A DNA stretch of 64,000 nucleotides from Ramlibacter sp. WS9. GTDB lineage: Bacteria; Pseudomonadota; Gammaproteobacteria; Burkholderiales; Burkholderiaceae_C. This document shows, one piece after another, positions 45,553 through 54,248 of this stretch (positions within the stretch are counted from its first letter, which is position 1; each line of letters begins with the position of its first letter). The stretch lies in assembly GCF_003797765.1 (NCBI RefSeq), contig NZ_RKMB01000003.1, positions 372,001 to 436,000 of the forward strand, in the 5' to 3' direction. The notes beneath the pieces are model-generated. The model ran no database searches, had not been told where the DNA came from, and saw only the letters and a program-made list of their open reading frames with translations. A program made the position numbers and the translations under genes.

Positions 45553-46515
45553 CTAACGCGCGCGCAGATCGCGCACCATCAACAGTTCATCGGGCTCGAC
45601 TTCCAGCGGCTTGTAAAGGCTGGCCGACGCCGGAGCAAAGTCCAAGCGCTCCAGCAGCCTCAGGGAACGCGTGTTGCTGCGCTTGAGCACTGCCGACAGA
45701 GTGCGCACTTCATGGCTGCGCTCCAGTTCAGAGATCATCGCTTCCACAGCCTGGCGTGCCAGGCCACGGCCCCAGTACCGGCTGCCCAGAACGTAAGCGA
45801 TGGCGGCCCTGCCATCGGCATGCACAGTCGCCTGCACGTAGCCGATCAGTTCAGAGGACGGCAGGCGGATCACCCAGTTGAGCCATTGCTCACGGCCATC
45901 AGGCGAGCGCCGGCTTTCCAGGCGCGCGAACCGCTGGCGCAGCCACTCCAGGGACTGCGGCGGTTCATTCTCATGTTCGTAGACCGCGGGATCGCAAAGG
46001 ACTTCGAACATCTCGTCCGCGTGGGAAGCGAGCTGCGGTTCGAGGGAAACCGCAGCCGAGTCGCGACACGCTCGGGCGTAATAGTTGTCCCACTCGGAGG
46101 TCTCCACCAACTCGAAGCCATGCCGCTGATAGAAGCGATTGGAGTCGCTGCCACGCAATGCCCCGACTCGCAGTGGCTTTGCCTGCGCATCCGCTTGCGC
46201 GAACACGCCGGCCAGCACCACCGCGCCAATGCCGCGCCGTTGAAACGCCGGTGCGATGTAGAGATGGTCCAGCAACACGCCGTCCTCGATCGGCTTGACC
46301 ACCACGAAGCCGACGCGCTCGCCCGCTACCACGATGTGACGTGTGTGCTCAGGCGCGAACCCGCCCAGGAAGCGCTCGCGCGCCCGCACGGGGTCGAAGC
46401 GGCCGATACGCTCCAGGCTCTCGCGCATGGCTGCAACGCGCAGCGCGGCCAGCGCTTCTGCATCTTCGGCGCGGGCGTTTTCGAAGGCAACATCGGTCTC
46501 GCGGTACTGGGGCAT
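45553..46515 (-). CDS. Tandem-domain GNAT acetyltransferase
   Basis: A 320-residue protein with two GNAT domains. The first (about 10-150) has LLDHLYIAPAFQRRGIGAVVL and NRFYQRHGFELVE. The second (about 160-315), of RimJ type, has YVLGSRYWGRGLARQAVEA and SLRLLERLDFAPA. Both acetyl-CoA loops look intact. Substrates unknown. Confidence 0.83.
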   Translation of the reverse strand: MPQYRETDVAFENARAEDAEALAALRVAAMRESLERIGRFDPVRARERFLGGFAPEHTRHIVVAGERVGFVVVKPIEDGVLLDHLYIAPAFQRRGIGAVVLAGVFAQADAQAKPLRVGALRGSDSNRFYQRHGFELVETSEWDNYYARACRDSAAVSLEPQLASHADEMFEVLCDPAVYEHENEPPQSLEWLRQRFARLESRRSPDGREQWLNWVIRLPSSELIGYVQATVHADGRAAIAYVLGSRYWGRGLARQAVEAMISELERSHEVRTLSAVLKRSNTRSLRLLERLDFAPASASLYKPLEVEPDELLMVRDLRAR

Positions 46516-46539
46516 GCCGCGATTTTGCCAGTGGCCGGC

Positions 46540-47043
46540 TCAGCGCGCGACGATCGCCCAGCGCTCGTGGTCGCGCCAGCGGCCGCGAATTTTCAGGTAG
46601 CGCGGCGAGTAGCCTTCCTGCTCGAAACCGCAGGATCGCACCAGCGCGATCGACGGCAGGTTGCCGGGCTGGATGTTGGCCTCGAGCCGGTGGAGCTTGA
46701 GTTCAGTGAACGCCTTTCGCACAGCCAGGCGCAGGCCCGCCCGCATCAGCCCTTGCTGCTCGTGGCCCGTGAATGCGTAGTAGGCGAGATAGGCGCTCAA
46801 GAAAACGCCGCGGACGATGTTGGTGATGTCTATGAAGCCGACCAGCGCATCCGTGGTGGCGTCACGCACGGCAAAGCCGAAGTTGTTGGGCCCCTGCGAG
46901 CGCGCAGCCAATGCCTGGAACGCCGCGCGCGTCGTGGGCGGCGAAACCCAGGGGCCGTGCAGCTTCCGGCTGCGCGCCACGGCGGCGAGGAACTCGGCTT
47001 CGTCGATCGGCCGCAGCAGGACAAGGCGGACAGATGCGCCCAT
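46540..47043 (-). CDS. GNAT-family N-acetyltransferase (RimJ-like)
   Basis: A 167-residue acetyltransferase: VRLVLLRPIDEAEFLAAVARS, FGFAVRDATTDALVGFIDI, LRLAVRKAFTELKLHRLEAN and VRSCGFEQEGYSPRYLKI. The frame is open upstream, but the ATG at 47043 begins the domain, has AGGTG upstream and lies 2 bp after the preceding gene's stop. Confidence 0.82.
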   Translation of the reverse strand: MGASVRLVLLRPIDEAEFLAAVARSRKLHGPWVSPPTTRAAFQALAARSQGPNNFGFAVRDATTDALVGFIDITNIVRGVFLSAYLAYYAFTGHEQQGLMRAGLRLAVRKAFTELKLHRLEANIQPGNLPSIALVRSCGFEQEGYSPRYLKIRGRWRDHERWAIVAR

Positions 47044-47045
47044 GA

Positions 47046-47564
47046 TCAGCCCAACACCTTGAGGTAGACCCGGTTCTCGTAGTGATCGTTCTCGAACACA
47101 TAGTCGGTTGCGCCCACGTCGACGTAGCCCTGCTTCGGATAGAACCCAATGGCCCGGGCATTGCCGACCCAGGCCGTGAGCCACAGGGCATCGGCGCCGC
47201 GCGCTGCGGCCGACTTCTCGGCGCGACGCAGCAGTGCCTTGCCGATGCCCTGGCCGGTGAATCGTTCGTGCACGTACAGCCTGTTGACCTCCGATGTCGC
47301 CCCATGCGACACCAGCGCATGACGCGCCCCGTGTGTGACTTGCACGAAGCCCACCAGGTGGCCATCGTTCTCTGCCAGGATGAACTCTGTCGATTCGTCC
47401 TCCAGCAGGGATTCGATCTTCGCTGGCGCGAAGTGCTCAACGACCTCTCTTGCCAACGCAGCCCGCATCCCGGCCGGCGCGTACGTGTCCAGAAACACGT
47501 GCGTGCCGAGCATACCGATGCACAGGGCGTCTGCCGCGGAGCCCGCGCGAAACGACGGGGTCAC
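47046..47564 (-). CDS. GNAT-family N-acetyltransferase
   Basis: A 172-residue acetyltransferase with EVNRLYVHERFTGQGIGKALL as the acetyl-CoA loop and ARAIGFYPKQGYVDVGATDY near the end, close to the PhnO/YjgM-like group. It starts with GTG overlapping the stop of the TPR protein gene (GTGA), indicating co-transcription. Substrate unknown. Confidence 0.84.
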   Translation of the reverse strand: MTPSFRAGSAADALCIGMLGTHVFLDTYAPAGMRAALAREVVEHFAPAKIESLLEDESTEFILAENDGHLVGFVQVTHGARHALVSHGATSEVNRLYVHERFTGQGIGKALLRRAEKSAAARGADALWLTAWVGNARAIGFYPKQGYVDVGATDYVFENDHYENRVYLKVLG

Positions 47565-48934
47565 TTCTTCGATGCGGCGAGCTTCGCCGCGTAGGCATCT
47601 GCACGCGTGGCATCACCTGCCGCGCGGTACAGGTGCTCGAGCTCCTCGAACACATACGGATCCGGCTCGCCGGCCTGCTCCCACTCGCGCTCCAGGCGCA
47701 GCTGGATGTCGATCGCCTCGTGGAGCTTGCCCTGGGCCCGCAACGTCCACGCGATCATCCAGTAGGCGATGCGCACGTTTTTGGTCTTGCCCGCGCGTTC
47801 GTGCGCGGCAAGCGAAAGCTTGAACTGCGTCAGGGCCTCATCGTATTGCCCGAGCAGGTGCTTGGCATAGCCCACGTTGTTGCGCAGCGAGGCTTCCCAT
47901 TTTTTTGCCGCCGGCTGCGACGAGCCCTCGAGGTAGTCCAGCGCCTTCAGGTCCCATTCGAGCTGCGCCTTCGGGTCAGGGTCGGCCATCGGCATCATGT
48001 GCAGCGCATCGATGGCCAGGTAATCGAGTTGGGCGTGCCTGGCGGTTTCGAAGGCTTGCAGATACAGCGATCGTGCCTGCTGCCTGGCTTCGGCCGTCAA
48101 CAACGCTTTGGGGTGGGCCGGAGACGCGTACGTGCGGCCCAACTCGAGCAGGTAATTGACCTGCGCCTCTGCCGAGGCCTTCTTCACCGGTTCGCCGATC
48201 GATGCGAGGATCTCGCGGGCGCGAACGAAGTCCTTGCGCAGCCCCCAGGTGCGGGCGATCTGCGTCTGCAGGATCAGCGCTTCGTCGTCCGTCGCTGTGG
48301 CCAAGGCATCGCGAAACCGCTGCTCGCTGAGCGCCGGCTTGCTGTAGTCCCACAGGCCCAAGATGTCGAGCGGCATGGCGTTCCTTTCTTTGCTTGAAAT
48401 ACGCAGCCATAGCTGCGCGTCGAACGGCACGAGCACAGGGCCCGCGTTCCTGCCCGATGAATGCTCGTCGGCCCTGCCGAACAGGATTTTCTCGAAGCTT
48501 ACCCGTGTGACCGCGTAGGGCGTGCCCTCGAATGCAACGGCAAGCCGGCGCAGAAGCGCCGGGTCGCCCAGCACGTCCGCCGCGAGCTTATCGCGCTCTC
48601 CTCCCCTGGCGCGCGAAATGCGCGCAGCCCAGCCGGGTGCCGCAAGCGCCGAGTCGGCGATGTGGGCGGACAGCCACGGATAGGAGACGGCGCGTCCCAA
48701 AGACAGCGCCGAAATTCCGGCGGGCCAGCTGCGTAGCCATTCGGAGACCACGCGCCGGTATGTGGGCTCGTCGATCGTGCAGCGCTCGAATGCCGACGCA
48801 TCCGGGCGGAGCGTGGCTGAGGTGCCGGAAGCGTGAACCTCGACGAAAGGACTGCAGGCGCTGGTCAAGCCAGGCGCCAAGGCCAAACCCGACACGAAGA
48901 CAGCGCGCAGCATTGCCGATGCGATGGCGCTCAT
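47561..48934 (-). CDS. Exported TPR-repeat protein
   Basis: A 457-residue protein with a signal peptide (VFVSGLALAPGLTSACS) and a C-terminal half of helical repeats (about 225-450, with ASLRNNVGYAKHLLGQYDEALTQ type units). The N-terminal half has no family I recognise. It probably acts in the periplasm as a binding scaffold. Confidence 0.72.
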   Translation of the reverse strand: MSAIASAMLRAVFVSGLALAPGLTSACSPFVEVHASGTSATLRPDASAFERCTIDEPTYRRVVSEWLRSWPAGISALSLGRAVSYPWLSAHIADSALAAPGWAARISRARGGERDKLAADVLGDPALLRRLAVAFEGTPYAVTRVSFEKILFGRADEHSSGRNAGPVLVPFDAQLWLRISSKERNAMPLDILGLWDYSKPALSEQRFRDALATATDDEALILQTQIARTWGLRKDFVRAREILASIGEPVKKASAEAQVNYLLELGRTYASPAHPKALLTAEARQQARSLYLQAFETARHAQLDYLAIDALHMMPMADPDPKAQLEWDLKALDYLEGSSQPAAKKWEASLRNNVGYAKHLLGQYDEALTQFKLSLAAHERAGKTKNVRIAYWMIAWTLRAQGKLHEAIDIQLRLEREWEQAGEPDPYVFEELEHLYRAAGDATRADAYAAKLAASKK

Positions 48935-48964
48935 GGACCGACCACGATGTGCATTGCACTCCCC

Positions 48965-49435
48965 TCAAAAGGAAATGCAGGCCGGGGCTTTGACGCGAAG
49001 CACCGCTTCCTGCTGGAACCTCGCCTTGTACTCCACAACGATCTCGACGACCGCCTTCTCACTCGCGGCGTCATCCGGGTGCAGCAGGTTGAGCACGCGG
49101 GACGCTTCGCGAACGATCGCGCCGTCCCCGCCGCGCCATTGGCCGGCCGCTTCCCAAACGGTCAAGCCTTGCGGAAAGCGCGGACTGACGACCTTGTTCA
49201 GAAAATCGGCCCACTCGCCCGGCGTGACAATCCCGACCGGCTTGGCCGTGCCGAAGTAAAGCGAGTCCTGGATGAAAGCCTGCTCCTCACCCGTGCAGGC
49301 TGGTGAGTGGAACGACGCGCAACCAGTGAGCGCCAGCAAGACGACCATCACCATCGCCGACGCCGATGGGCGAAACGCGGCGAGGCTTCGCAGCGCTTCG
49401 ACCGGCTTCAGCGCGCCACGCCCGGCTGGATGCAC
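48965..49435 (-). CDS. DUF3574 lipoprotein
   Basis: Small lipoprotein with a lipobox (VVLLALTGCAS) and the DUF3574 core: FIQDSLYFGTAKPVG, EWADFLNKVVSPRFPQGLTV, GQWRGGDGAIVREASRVL, YKARFQQEAVLRVK. Function unknown. The GTG at 49435 gives 156 residues but overlaps the upstream gene by 28 bp; ATGs at 49354 or 49348 would give a shorter, more ordinary lipoprotein signal. Start uncertain. Confidence 0.8.
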   Translation of the reverse strand: MHPAGRGALKPVEALRSLAAFRPSASAMVMVVLLALTGCASFHSPACTGEEQAFIQDSLYFGTAKPVGIVTPGEWADFLNKVVSPRFPQGLTVWEAAGQWRGGDGAIVREASRVLNLLHPDDAASEKAVVEIVVEYKARFQQEAVLRVKAPACISF

Positions 49436-50220
49436 ACCGACACCGTGACACTTCCGGCGAGAGGCCTGCTGGCTGCCACGCGCGCATCGTTGTATATCAA
49501 ACGCTGAAACGACGGGCTGCCAAAGTCAGTCGTGACCACGAGCCCGGTGCCATAGGTGTACGGCCCGCTGACGAATGACTGATTGCCGTCCACGATGTAG
49601 AAGGAATCGATGTTGGGATAAGCGGCCGTCGCGCTGACAGCGTAGGCCGCCGGCATGTTGAGGATTCGTGAATTCGCGACACAGCCGATGGGGAGCATGC
49701 CGTTGCCGAAGGGCGGGCTGATCGATCCATTCCCGATGTTCTGCACCTCGGTCGGGTCGACAGAGCGCACACAAAGACCGTCCATGCCGTTGGTGCCACG
49801 GCGGTTCAGCAAGCGCGGATCGGAGAAGCCACCGCTCATGATGACCTTGGAGACGAATTCGCCCCGGTTCACGGGCACGGGGACGGTGCGCGTCTGCATG
49901 CGCTGCCATGCGTTGAGGAAGAAGTCATTGCTCGAAAACGTCCCCAATGTCACGGTGCGTCCCGGCAAACACTCCAGCAGCGGCGGCGTTGTGACCCATT
50001 TGCCCTCCGGGTACGGCACCAGCGAGCGCCAGGTTCCGCCCTCCGTCTGCTGCCGCGTGTCGCCCGTGGTGGTGTTGGTGCAGGTGTCCGTTCCGGGCAC
50101 GTAATGGAAACCGGCGCCATACAGCGTGCAGATCCTCACGTACTCCACGGCCGCGACACTTGCCGGGGCAATGAGCAGGAGCCCGGCGCATGTGGCAAAC
50201 GACAACAAGTGCTTGTTCAT
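49408..50220 (-). CDS. Exported protein with a porin-like N-terminal signature
   Basis: A 270-residue secreted or outer-membrane protein with a signal peptide (MNKHLLSFATCAGLLLIAPA, then SVAA). After cleavage it begins VEYVRICTLYGAGFHYVPGT, a segment strongly like the start of alphaproteobacterial porins. The rest shows no porin features I can name; Cys residues and beta-rich stretches suggest an extracytoplasmic fold. The ATG at 50220 with AAGGAG is preferred over an earlier in-frame GTG. Function unknown. Confidence 0.7.
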   Translation of the reverse strand: MNKHLLSFATCAGLLLIAPASVAAVEYVRICTLYGAGFHYVPGTDTCTNTTTGDTRQQTEGGTWRSLVPYPEGKWVTTPPLLECLPGRTVTLGTFSSNDFFLNAWQRMQTRTVPVPVNRGEFVSKVIMSGGFSDPRLLNRRGTNGMDGLCVRSVDPTEVQNIGNGSISPPFGNGMLPIGCVANSRILNMPAAYAVSATAAYPNIDSFYIVDGNQSFVSGPYTYGTGLVVTTDFGSPSFQRLIYNDARVAASRPLAGSVTVSVCIQPGVAR

Positions 50221-50525
50221 TGGGCTCCTTGGCGGGGTCGGTACACCGGGCACCATGAGCAGCCCGTACGCGTGCGGAGTATAGCGGTCGTACTGCAGAG
50301 TTCAAACCCGCGCGCCGCCGCTTAGTAAGCCCGCGATTTCCAGATCCGCCAGGGGCGGAAAGGCCCTTGCGCCGAGCGCCGACTTCAATGCAAGTTTCAG
50401 CATCATTTCATTAGCATATAATTTCAACTTGGTGCATCGCACTTCCTGAGAGACCTGCGGCCCACGACGCGCCGGCATCATCCGGTCGCGAATGCCAAGG
50501 CAAGCGCACAAGTTGGAGGGGTCAG
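50221..50525. other. Gap before the ctaD fragment with a possible promoter
   Basis: No gene is supported here. An AT-rich patch holds TATAAT (50417-50422) with a weak -35 candidate TTTCAG 16 bp before it (50395-50400), reading rightwards. The gap ends in a strong GGAGGGG ribosome site just before the ctaD-like start. The segment may be the original upstream region of a cytochrome oxidase gene. Confidence 0.35.
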
Positions 50526-50696
50526 ATGAGTTCGCCGAATCACGCGCATGCCCACGTGGGCAACCCATCCCACGCTCATGCGCGGCCGACCGGTTGGCGG
50601 CGCTGGGTCTACGCCACAAACCACAAGGACATCGGCACGCTCAACGAGGACGCCACCAAGCTGGCCTGGGGCGAACCTGTGGCGGCAATCCGGTAG
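50526..50696 (+). pseudogene. Truncated N-terminus of cytochrome c oxidase subunit I (ctaD)
   Basis: The frame starts [19 protein letters not shown] and reaches [19 protein letters not shown], the almost invariant opening of aa3-type oxidase subunit I. The next residue should begin the first membrane helix, but the frame switches to unrelated sequence ([17 protein letters not shown]) and stops after 56 residues. The intact gene has over 500 residues. The strong ribosome site is kept. The break near 50641 marks a deletion or insertion junction directly in front of the Hyf/Ehr-like operon. Confidence 0.8.
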
Positions 50697-50710
50697 AGGC
50701 CCGCCAAAAG

Positions 50711-52714
50711 ATGTCCGCACTGTCCGTCGCCGTATTCGTGCTGTTGTGGGGCGCGGGTGCCTGTCTGTTGCCGATGCGAAGTGCGCTACAGGCGGCCATT
50801 GCGCTCATCACCCAGCTGGTGGCGATGATCGCCATCGGGGAAGCGGTTGTGGGTGTGCTGTTCGGAGGCCCGCCGGTGGCGGGTCAGCTGGCATGGGCGT
50901 ATCCCATCGGCAATTTGAGCGTGCGCCTCGATGCGCTGGGCGCTTTCTTCCTGGCGTGGTCACTGCCGATGACGTTCCTTGGCAGCGTGTATGCCGTGGG
51001 CTATCTTCGCTCCCACTTCGGCTCAAAGCGGCATCTGGGCGTGCATTTCTCGCTGCTCAATCTGACGTCGCTTGCGTTTGTGCTGGTGTACACGGCCGAT
51101 CATGCCCTTATCTTTCTGCTGGGCTGGGAGGTGGCCGCGCTGGCTGCATGGCTGTTGGTGATCTGGGACTACACGAATCAAAAGGTCCGATTCGCGGGAT
51201 TCAACTACCTGGTCTCCACGCATATCGGCCTGGTGTTCCTGATCGCCGGATTCATGATCCTCTACGCCCACTCGGGCTCCTGGTCCATAGCTGCGTTCGG
51301 CGAGTGGTTGCGCGACCATCCGGGCGGCGAGCGCGACTTGGTGTTCCTGCTTCTCGTGGCGAGCTTCGCGCTCAAATCGGCATTCTTTCCCTTCCACTCA
51401 TGGCTTCCGCGCGCGCATGCAGCCGCACCGGCCCATGTCTCGGCACTGATGTCTGGTGTCATCCACAAGGCAGGGCTGTATGCGTTGGTCCGGTTTGTCA
51501 TCCTCATCGGCACGCCCGACGAGTGGATGGGCTGGTTTCTCATCGGGTTCTCGGCGTTGTCGGCAGTCGTGGGCGCGCTCTATACGGTCGGCCAGCGTGA
51601 CCTGAAGCGCCTGCTGGGGTACTCGTCCACGGAGAACGTCGGCATCGCAGGCATCGGCTTGGGCATCGGCTGCCTGGGGCTGGCGTGGAAGAACCCAGTG
51701 CTGGCGACGTTCGGGTTCGGCGGCGGCCTTCTGCACATCCTGAACCACGCATTCTTCAAGTGCCAGCTGTTCTACGCCGCGGGTGCGGTGTACCAGGCCA
51801 CACACACCGTGGATATGGAAAAGCTGGGCGGCATTTCGCGGCTGATGCCTTGGACAGCCATGAGCTTCCTGCTGGGCGGACTCGCGATTTCCGGCTTGCC
51901 GCCGCTCAATGGCTTCACGAGCGAGTTCGTGATCTATTCGGGCCTGTTCACCGGCGAGGCGATCGGAGTCGGCGCCAAGGTCGCGCTCTGCCTGGCCGGG
52001 GCGGCGCTGGCCTTCGTGGGCGCAGTCTCCGCTTTGAGCATCACACGCGCATTCGGCGTCGTCTTCCTGGGGACTGCGCGCGACCCTGAGATCACGAGTT
52101 CGGGAGAGGCAAGCCGGTGGATGCTGGTGCCGGTGGGGCTGCATGCCTTGGGCGTCGTCTTGCTTGGCGTCGTCCCTGCCCTGGGCGTCGCGCTCGTGGA
52201 GTGGCCCGTCAAGCTAGCGCTGGAGCAAAGCCTGCCGGCTGCTGCCAACGTGCTGCCTGGGCTTGCCGCCGCACTCACCCGAATCGGCCTGATCTCCGGC
52301 GGTCTGGCCCTGCTGGTCATGGTTCTGGTGTGGCTGCGATACAGGGCCGTGGCCGCCCCCGGGAAGCGCCACGTCACCTGGGGCTGCGGCTACACCGCCG
52401 TTAACCCACGCATGCAGTACACAGGGGCGGGCTTCTCAGCCGATTTCAGCGAATATTTTCGCGGCGTGATGGTCCTGCTGCGCCGGCGCAAGGCGCCAGC
52501 GGGGTACTTCCCGGATGACAGCTATCTCGTCACCGACTGCGTGGACGCCGTCGAGCGCCGGCTCTACTCAGTCATCAATCATGGGGACGCCTCGGCGGCG
52601 CAGATGTCCTCCCGACTCAAGGAGGACGATCCCCGCCTGGGCTTTGCTGCCGCGCTGGTGGCAATTCTGGTGATCGCCGGGCTGGCACTGCTGTCGGGAG
52701 GCCCACTTCAATGA
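50711..52714 (+). CDS. Ehr/Hyf-like complex, antiporter-like subunit HyfB (module 1)
   Basis: A 667-residue membrane protein of the NuoL/MrpA/HyfB family that carries protons in complex I-like enzymes. It has about 14-16 helices, the conserved glutamate in FLLGWEVAALAAW, the lysine in FALKSAFFPFHSWLPRAH, HVSALMSGVIHKAGLY and a C-terminal NuoL-like extension (WGCGYTAVNPRMQYTGAGF). It begins 14 bp after the ctaD fragment and is the first of six overlapping genes. It lacks the long lateral helix typical of NuoL. Confidence 0.9.
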   Translation: MSALSVAVFVLLWGAGACLLPMRSALQAAIALITQLVAMIAIGEAVVGVLFGGPPVAGQLAWAYPIGNLSVRLDALGAFFLAWSLPMTFLGSVYAVGYLRSHFGSKRHLGVHFSLLNLTSLAFVLVYTADHALIFLLGWEVAALAAWLLVIWDYTNQKVRFAGFNYLVSTHIGLVFLIAGFMILYAHSGSWSIAAFGEWLRDHPGGERDLVFLLLVASFALKSAFFPFHSWLPRAHAAAPAHVSALMSGVIHKAGLYALVRFVILIGTPDEWMGWFLIGFSALSAVVGALYTVGQRDLKRLLGYSSTENVGIAGIGLGIGCLGLAWKNPVLATFGFGGGLLHILNHAFFKCQLFYAAGAVYQATHTVDMEKLGGISRLMPWTAMSFLLGGLAISGLPPLNGFTSEFVIYSGLFTGEAIGVGAKVALCLAGAALAFVGAVSALSITRAFGVVFLGTARDPEITSSGEASRWMLVPVGLHALGVVLLGVVPALGVALVEWPVKLALEQSLPAAANVLPGLAAALTRIGLISGGLALLVMVLVWLRYRAVAAPGKRHVTWGCGYTAVNPRMQYTGAGFSADFSEYFRGVMVLLRRRKAPAGYFPDDSYLVTDCVDAVERRLYSVINHGDASAAQMSSRLKEDDPRLGFAAALVAILVIAGLALLSGGPLQ

Positions 52715-53640
52715 GGGGGCTGCTCCTGACGACGCATGTCCTCGCAGTGCTCGCCATGCCGGTGCTCATGGTCGGGGTGGTGAATCGGACAAAATCGCTA
52801 TGGGCCGGGCGTAAGGGCCCAAGGCTTCTTCAGTTCGCCTGGGACCTCCAACGCCTGATGCACAAGCGTCCGGTCTACAGCGTCGTGTCCACGCCATTGT
52901 TCATTGCGGGGTCGTGGGTCGTCCTGTCTGCGTCGCTGCTCGCTGCAGTGATCGCGCCCATCTTCGGCGACGTCTCCCCGCTGCAGTTCGAACGAGATTT
53001 CATCGTGTTCGCCTACACGCTGGGCCTGGCGCGGATCTTCCTCATGCTGTCCGCCATGGATGTAGGCAGCGCGTTCGAAGGCATGGGTGCCGCGCGAGAG
53101 GCTTCGTTCACGGCATTTATCGAACCGGCCCTGTTCTTGCTCATCGGCTCAGCCGGCGTGGCCACGGGGCACACCAGCTTCGCCGGGCTGCTGGGACATC
53201 TGCACGCGAGCGCGCTGTTCCCGGTGCTGGCGGCCCCGGTCGTGCTTGTCCTCTTCGTGCTGTTGCAAGCAGAGGCTTCCAGGGTTCCCGTCGACGACCC
53301 ATTGACGCACCTGGAGCTGACCATGGTTCACGAGGTGATGATTCTCGATCACAGCGGCCCCGAACTTGCCGCCATGCAATTCGCCTCGGCCGTCAAGATG
53401 ACCACCTACGCGGGATTGATCGCCGCAGTGGTCAATCCATTCGAGATCGCGGGGTCGCCTGTTCTGGGTGTGCTGTCCTCGATCTTGCTCATGGTCGGCG
53501 TCGCCGTGGCCATCGGTTGCGTTGAGTCGCTCACGGCCCGGTTGCCTCTGCGTCATGTGCCGCGCTACCTTATGCTGGCTTCGTTGGTGGCCCTGACGTG
53601 TTTGGGCGCCACCGCATGGATGGCGGGAGTCAGAAATTGA
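52711..53640 (+). CDS. Ehr/Hyf-like complex, NuoH-like subunit HyfC (module 1)
   Basis: A 309-residue membrane protein of the HyfC/HycD/NuoH family that links the hydrophilic arm to the ion-pumping arm. It has about eight helices and the acidic, loop-located motifs ARIFLMLSAMDVGSAFEGMG, REASFTAFIEPALF and EASRVPVDDPLTHLELTMVHE, which match the charged cavity of NuoH. The ATG overlaps the HyfB stop as ATGA. Confidence 0.92.
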   Translation: MRGLLLTTHVLAVLAMPVLMVGVVNRTKSLWAGRKGPRLLQFAWDLQRLMHKRPVYSVVSTPLFIAGSWVVLSASLLAAVIAPIFGDVSPLQFERDFIVFAYTLGLARIFLMLSAMDVGSAFEGMGAAREASFTAFIEPALFLLIGSAGVATGHTSFAGLLGHLHASALFPVLAAPVVLVLFVLLQAEASRVPVDDPLTHLELTMVHEVMILDHSGPELAAMQFASAVKMTTYAGLIAAVVNPFEIAGSPVLGVLSSILLMVGVAVAIGCVESLTARLPLRHVPRYLMLASLVALTCLGATAWMAGVRN

Positions 53641-54248
53641 CGCCCGCCCTGATCCTGTTTCTCGCGGCGGTCGTGCTGCCGATCTTCTTTTCGAAGATCA
53701 ACGCCGCACCTTTCTGGCTCGTTGCGCAGGCTGTCGCGCTTGCCTGGACCATCGGGCGGCACGCGGAGTTTTCGGCTCACACTCTGCTGGCTGTCGGCGA
53801 AGTCCTCCTGGTGCGTGCGGTGGCGGTCCCTTGGCTGCTAAGCCGTGCCATCGCCAGGCACGAAGATGCCGGCAAGGACCTCATGCCTTCGAATCTGTTC
53901 GCGTGGGCGGTCGGCATCACCCTGCTTGTGCTCGCGTTCCAGTTCGTGACGCCCGCCGGGGCCGATCCGCACACGTTGACACTCGGGGTCGTTGGATCGA
54001 CGGTGGTGATGGCGCTGCTGGTGCTGTCGACGAACGAGTCCCCGGGGGCGCAGCTGGTAGCGGTCCTGTTCATGGAAAACGCGCTGGTCCTGTTTGAGTC
54101 CTTATCCCCGCAGCCCTGGCCCCTGCCGATCCATGCCGCCCTGGGCGTCGTCTACGTGCTCACCGTGGCCGTCGGCGCCTGGCTGATCGGAACACCCGAT
54201 CCGCTGCCAGCTGGCGGGGATCGGGAACACCAGGAGAGACGCGCGTGA
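53637..54248 (+). CDS. Ehr/Hyf-like complex, HyfE-like subunit (module 1)
   Basis: A 203-residue membrane protein with about six helices, of the HyfE family (NuoK-like in part). The conserved acidic segment is LVAVLFMENALVLFES near residue 140. The start is a TTG at 53637 whose last bases overlap the upstream TGA stop, indicating coupled translation. The C-terminus is charged. Confidence 0.85.
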   Translation: MTPALILFLAAVVLPIFFSKINAAPFWLVAQAVALAWTIGRHAEFSAHTLLAVGEVLLVRAVAVPWLLSRAIARHEDAGKDLMPSNLFAWAVGITLLVLAFQFVTPAGADPHTLTLGVVGSTVVMALLVLSTNESPGAQLVAVLFMENALVLFESLSPQPWPLPIHAALGVVYVLTVAVGAWLIGTPDPLPAGGDREHQERRA

